Source: Pseudomonadota bacterium (GTDB taxonomy: Bacteria; Pseudomonadota; Gammaproteobacteria; Steroidobacterales; Woeseiaceae). From it: a stretch of 59,762 nt of DNA. The position numbers were made by a program, and so were the translations under genes. The notes below the pieces were generated by a model, which worked only from the letters and a program-made list of their open reading frames with translations, was not told the origin of the DNA and did no database searches. The DNA lies in NCBI GenBank assembly GCA_022563255.1, contig JADFNS010000019.1:1-59762 (forward strand), read 5' to 3'. The number at the start of each line of letters is the position of its first letter. The stretch's first letter is position 1. This document shows positions 57,133 to 59,762 of this stretch, one piece after another.

Positions 57133-58361
57133 GGTGACCTCAACCGGTCGATGCAACACCTAGACTCTAATTATAGAGAGGAGGATGTTGCAGATGAAGT
57201 ACAGATCGAGGATTTACTACAGCGCAGCGCAGAAAAACTTGATGTGGGATCGCTGGCAGGCGGGCGATTCTCTGCATGAGATTGCTCGCCTTTTTGATCG
57301 AGGACACTCATCGATTCAAGGGGTACTTTCTGAGACCGGCGGCATACGGCCGCGACCGCGCAGTCGCTCACCACTGGCACTGACATTAGCGGAACGCGAA
57401 GAGATTTCCCGTGGCATGGTCGTGGGCCAGTCGCTTCGACACATTGCATTATCGCTGGATCGAGCACCGTCGACGGTGAGTCGTGAGATCAACCGCAACG
57501 GTGGCCGGCGACACTACCGAGCCAGCAAAGCAGAGCAGGCGGCCTGGGACCGGGCGCATCGAGCAAAGACCTGTAAACTGATCGAGAACCGCGCGCTGGC
57601 CGGCATCGTGGCAAAGAAGCTCAGGGGGCTCTGGTCACCGGAGCAGATCGCTGGCTGGCTTAAATATGCGTATCCGGACGACGAGAACTTTCAGGTGTCA
57701 CACGAGACGATCTATCGAAGCCTCTTCATTCAGGCCCGCGGGGCCTTGAAGAAAGAGCTGTTGCAGCACTTACGGCATACGCGGGCGATGCGCCGCGGGC
57801 GTAGTCACACGCAGAAGACGGCCACGCATGGCCGCATTACCGACACCGTGTCGATCCGGGAACGGCCAGCGTCAGTCGAAGATCGCGCTGTACCGGGACA
57901 CTGGGAAGGTGATTTGATCATCGGTAGCCATAACAGCCAAATCGCGACCTTGGTTGAGCGTCAAACGCGTTACGTGATGCTCGTCAGAGTAAAGAGCAAA
58001 GACACCAAGACCGTCATTAATGCGCTCATCAAGCATGCGCACAAACTGCCGAGAGAACTGTACAAGTCGCTCACCTGGGATCGTGGCAAAGAGATGGCCG
58101 ATCACCAGCGCTTTAGCCTCGACACGAACGTCAAGGTCTACTTTTGTGATCCACAAAGTCCCTGGCAACGAGGATCGAACGAAAACACCAACGGACTCTT
58201 AAGGCAATACTTCCCAAAAGGAATGGACCTCTCGAACATCCATCAAAACAGACTGAATGCAGTCGCTCGACAACTCAACGAACGACCCAGAAAAACGCTA
58301 GACTTTAGAACACCGGCTGAACGCTTTGGCCAATGTGTTGCATCGATCGGTTGAAGTCGCA
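57133..58361 (+). mobile_element. IS30-family insertion sequence, copy 3
   Basis: By the common boundary rule this is 1229 bp. The right repeat is TGCGACTTCAACCGATCGAT (complement); the left end reads GGTGACCTCAACCGGTCGAT, so its outermost bases have diverged. The right outer flank is ACCCAAAGCGGACATT, again the dispersed motif. The degraded left end may make this copy a poor substrate. Confidence 0.88.
57194..58354 (+). CDS. IS30 family transposase
   Basis: About 386 residues from the ATG at 57194 with GGAGG upstream. Helix-turn-helix units DRWQAGDSLHEIARLFDRGH and LRHIALSLDRAPSTVSREIN, then WEGDLIIGSHNSQIATLVER, LTWDRGKEMADHQRF and GSNENTNGLLRQYFPKG (D, D, E). The frame is intact. The catalytic-strand region reads DLIIGSHN where copies 1 and 2 read DLLCGSNN. 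Confidence 0.95.
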   Translation: MKYRSRIYYSAAQKNLMWDRWQAGDSLHEIARLFDRGHSSIQGVLSETGGIRPRPRSRSPLALTLAEREEISRGMVVGQSLRHIALSLDRAPSTVSREINRNGGRRHYRASKAEQAAWDRAHRAKTCKLIENRALAGIVAKKLRGLWSPEQIAGWLKYAYPDDENFQVSHETIYRSLFIQARGALKKELLQHLRHTRAMRRGRSHTQKTATHGRITDTVSIRERPASVEDRAVPGHWEGDLIIGSHNSQIATLVERQTRYVMLVRVKSKDTKTVINALIKHAHKLPRELYKSLTWDRGKEMADHQRFSLDTNVKVYFCDPQSPWQRGSNENTNGLLRQYFPKGMDLSNIHQNRLNAVARQLNERPRKTLDFRTPAERFGQCVASIG

Positions 58362-58568
58362 ACCCAAAGCGGACATTCGCGTGATAGGCTACTGAATGAC
58401 CGCTAGTGACCCAAACCGGACATTTCTGACTGCCTAAAAAGAGGCCGCGATAAGCTAACCAACTGGCAAATTTGTCCATTTGTACTACGCTAAGTACGTA
58501 TCAACGACAAAGCCAATCCCGCCTAAATACGGAGACGGAAAGCCCCAGATCGCCTTAAGGAAGTGACG
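58355..58568. other. Intergenic DNA with repeat remnants before the DUF418 gene
   Basis: About 210 bases. The first 80 bases hold AGCGGACATT (58368-58377) and a second block (about 58395-58422) reading ATGACCGCTAGTGACCCAAA then CCGGACATTT, again the GTCYGCT/GGGT family. The remainder is ordinary; the sequence TAAGGAAGTGACG directly precedes the ATG at 58569 and supplies a plausible ribosome-binding site. Confidence 0.5.
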
Positions 58569-59762
58569 ATGAGTTCCACCAACCAGGCAGTGGCTCGCAG
58601 CCCGGCCCCAGTCGATCCACGGCGGCGCATTGAGGTCGTCGACATGGTACGGGGCTTTGCCCTCTTCGGTGTACTCCTCGTTAACATGTTCAATTTCGGT
58701 GCCTACTCGATTGTTTGGAATGAACCTGGTGATGAGCTCGCCTTATTTGGGATGCAGTTCTTTTTCGAAACAAAATCCTGGCGCCTGTTCTCGTTTTTGT
58801 TCGGCTTTGGTTTTGCTCTTCAATTGATTCGGGCTGAAGAGCGTGGATCGAAGTTTGCGCCGGTCTATCTCAGGAGGCTAATCATCCTTTTTGTCATTGG
58901 GGCAGGGCACGCAATGATTTACGGCGGGGATATCCTGATGCTGTACGCGGAGTTAGGACTCGTTCTCGTGCTCTTCAGGAAGGTACCGCCGAGGCTGCTG
59001 TTGGTTCTAGCCGTTGGTCTCTTGGCCGTGAATCCGATTGGACGGGCTGTAACGTCGCTTTTGGAGCCGACACAAAATGCACAGACAATCGATTATGCTG
59101 TCCGTCTCGAAGAGGCGACGGCTGAGATAGAAGAAGATCGCCAAACACATGTTTACGCGGTCGGCTCTATGCGTGAGGTCATGGCAGACAATGCCCACTT
59201 AAAGAACCCATTCCGTAGACTCTTAGGCTCCGAGTCGAGTCTTGCAATGTTCGCCATGTTTCTCCTCGGGCTCTACGTCGGCCGACGGCGAATCTTCCAA
59301 GATATTCCAAAACACATGCAGCTCATTCGAAGGGTGTTTTGGTGGGGCCTTACTATTGGGTTTGTCAGTGTGGGCGCAGATCGGATTCTTAGGCCAACAG
59401 ACTATCTGCCGCTGCAGTTGTTGGGCTCTGTCTTGTATATCTATGGCAACACTTTCCTAGCCTTTGGCTATGCGGCGGGCATTACACTTTTGGCTCAGCA
59501 CCCTCGCGGGAGACGACTTTTGGCCCCGTTCGGGGCTGCTGGACGATTAGCTCTGACGGTTTATATCTCTTCGTCGATCATGTTTGGCATACTGTTCTAT
59601 GGTTTCGCCTTTGGCAACGTCTTCTGGCTGGGACCAGTGGCGGTCACGGCATATGCCGTTTTGTTTTTCGCAATTCTGATCGTGTTTTCTGTCTGGTGGA
59701 CAAAGCGATTTCGCTTTGGACCGATGGAGTGGGTATGGCGCGCCCTAACGTACCTGAAGTTC
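58569..59762 (+). CDS. DUF418 family membrane protein (3' end outside window)
   Basis: An ATG at 58569 opens a frame of 398 codons that runs off the window without a stop. Residues about 20-40 (RIEVVDMVRGFALFGVLLVN) are the N-terminal DUF418/DUF1624 motif. About eight to nine helices follow, with YLRRLIILFVIGAGHAMIYG and GDILMLYAELGLVL. The C-terminal DUF418 signature FRFGPMEWVWRALTYLKF shows only a few residues are missing. YeiB-like proteins of this family have no proven function; they may be acyltransferase-like transporters. It begins ordinary chromosome again after the IS block. Confidence 0.9.
   Translation, partial: MSSTNQAVARSPAPVDPRRRIEVVDMVRGFALFGVLLVNMFNFGAYSIVWNEPGDELALFGMQFFFETKSWRLFSFLFGFGFALQLIRAEERGSKFAPVYLRRLIILFVIGAGHAMIYGGDILMLYAELGLVLVLFRKVPPRLLLVLAVGLLAVNPIGRAVTSLLEPTQNAQTIDYAVRLEEATAEIEEDRQTHVYAVGSMREVMADNAHLKNPFRRLLGSESSLAMFAMFLLGLYVGRRRIFQDIPKHMQLIRRVFWWGLTIGFVSVGADRILRPTDYLPLQLLGSVLYIYGNTFLAFGYAAGITLLAQHPRGRRLLAPFGAAGRLALTVYISSSIMFGILFYGFAFGNVFWLGPVAVTAYAVLFFAILIVFSVWWTKRFRFGPMEWVWRALTYLKF

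Noticed and set aside
55355..58361. A classical composite transposon formed by IS30 copies 2 and 3
   Set aside because: The two IS copies are diverged and the left end of copy 3 is degraded; no shared target duplication at the outer ends is visible, so joint mobility is only a possibility.

Overview
The window reads as chromosomal DNA of a gammaproteobacterium. The evidence is gene order: pepP-ubiH-ubiI next to zapB-like/zapA/6S RNA/ygfA/rpiA, then leuS-lptE...holA-nadD-rsfS-rlmH-maf-rng-yhdP-tldD, miaB-phoH-ybeY-corC-lnt, and ssb/MFS/uvrA. These are all classical gammaproteobacterial neighbourhoods. Ubiquinone synthesis with both UbiH-type and UbiI-type flavin hydroxylases plus the di-iron Coq7, and a fused Sat-CysC, would suit a marine Chromatiales, Woeseiales or Xanthomonadales-like lineage, but the genus cannot be fixed from sequence reading alone.

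Layout. Positions 1-1754 (minus) hold one uninterrupted, edge-truncated reading frame. It starts as a RimK-like alpha-L-glutamate ligase homologue and, after about 70 residues, turns into an unrelated long alpha-helical protein. This is either an island or recombination junction or an assembly chimera. Positions 1754-6975 are the end of a pepP-ubiH-ubiI-7TM-transglutaminase operon. Positions 7110-9908 (plus) carry zapB-like, zapA, 6S RNA, ygfA, a histone-H1-like lysine-rich protein and rpiA. A bidirectional terminator separates these from tRNA-Gln(CTG), rpsI and rplM on the minus strand. Positions 11-22 kb are a mixed-strand housekeeping stretch: DUF481 barrel, coq7, crp, rpe, djlA, purC, yihY-type, pmbA, a half-length darP, purE, purK and an ExeA-like ATPase fused to FHA. 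Positions 22-47.6 kb are a long minus-strand run of translation, ribosome-maturation, envelope and sulfur genes, many overlapping by 1-17 bases. Positions 47.7-51.8 kb hold an MFS transporter and uvrA, divergently arranged.

From 51.8 kb to about 58.4 kb the character changes to accessory DNA. It holds an HNH/DUF222 endonuclease relic that has lost its catalytic core, an orphan ORF with a TTG start, an integron-type attC site behind a small L7/L12-C-terminal-like gene, and three related but diverged IS30-family insertion sequences. By the boundaries used here each IS is exactly 1229 bp. Between the IS copies sit a membrane protein and a periplasmic rhodanese. The intergenic DNA is peppered with short GTCYGCT/AGCRGAC repeats, and several IS ends abut the motif GTCCGCTTTGGGT. 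The window closes with a DUF418 membrane protein cut just before its end.

Most of the window is ordinary core genome. The places that merit a second look are the chimeric ORF at the left edge, the attC/L7-L12-like cassette, the IS30-repeat association, the ExeA-FHA fusion and the half-length DarP.
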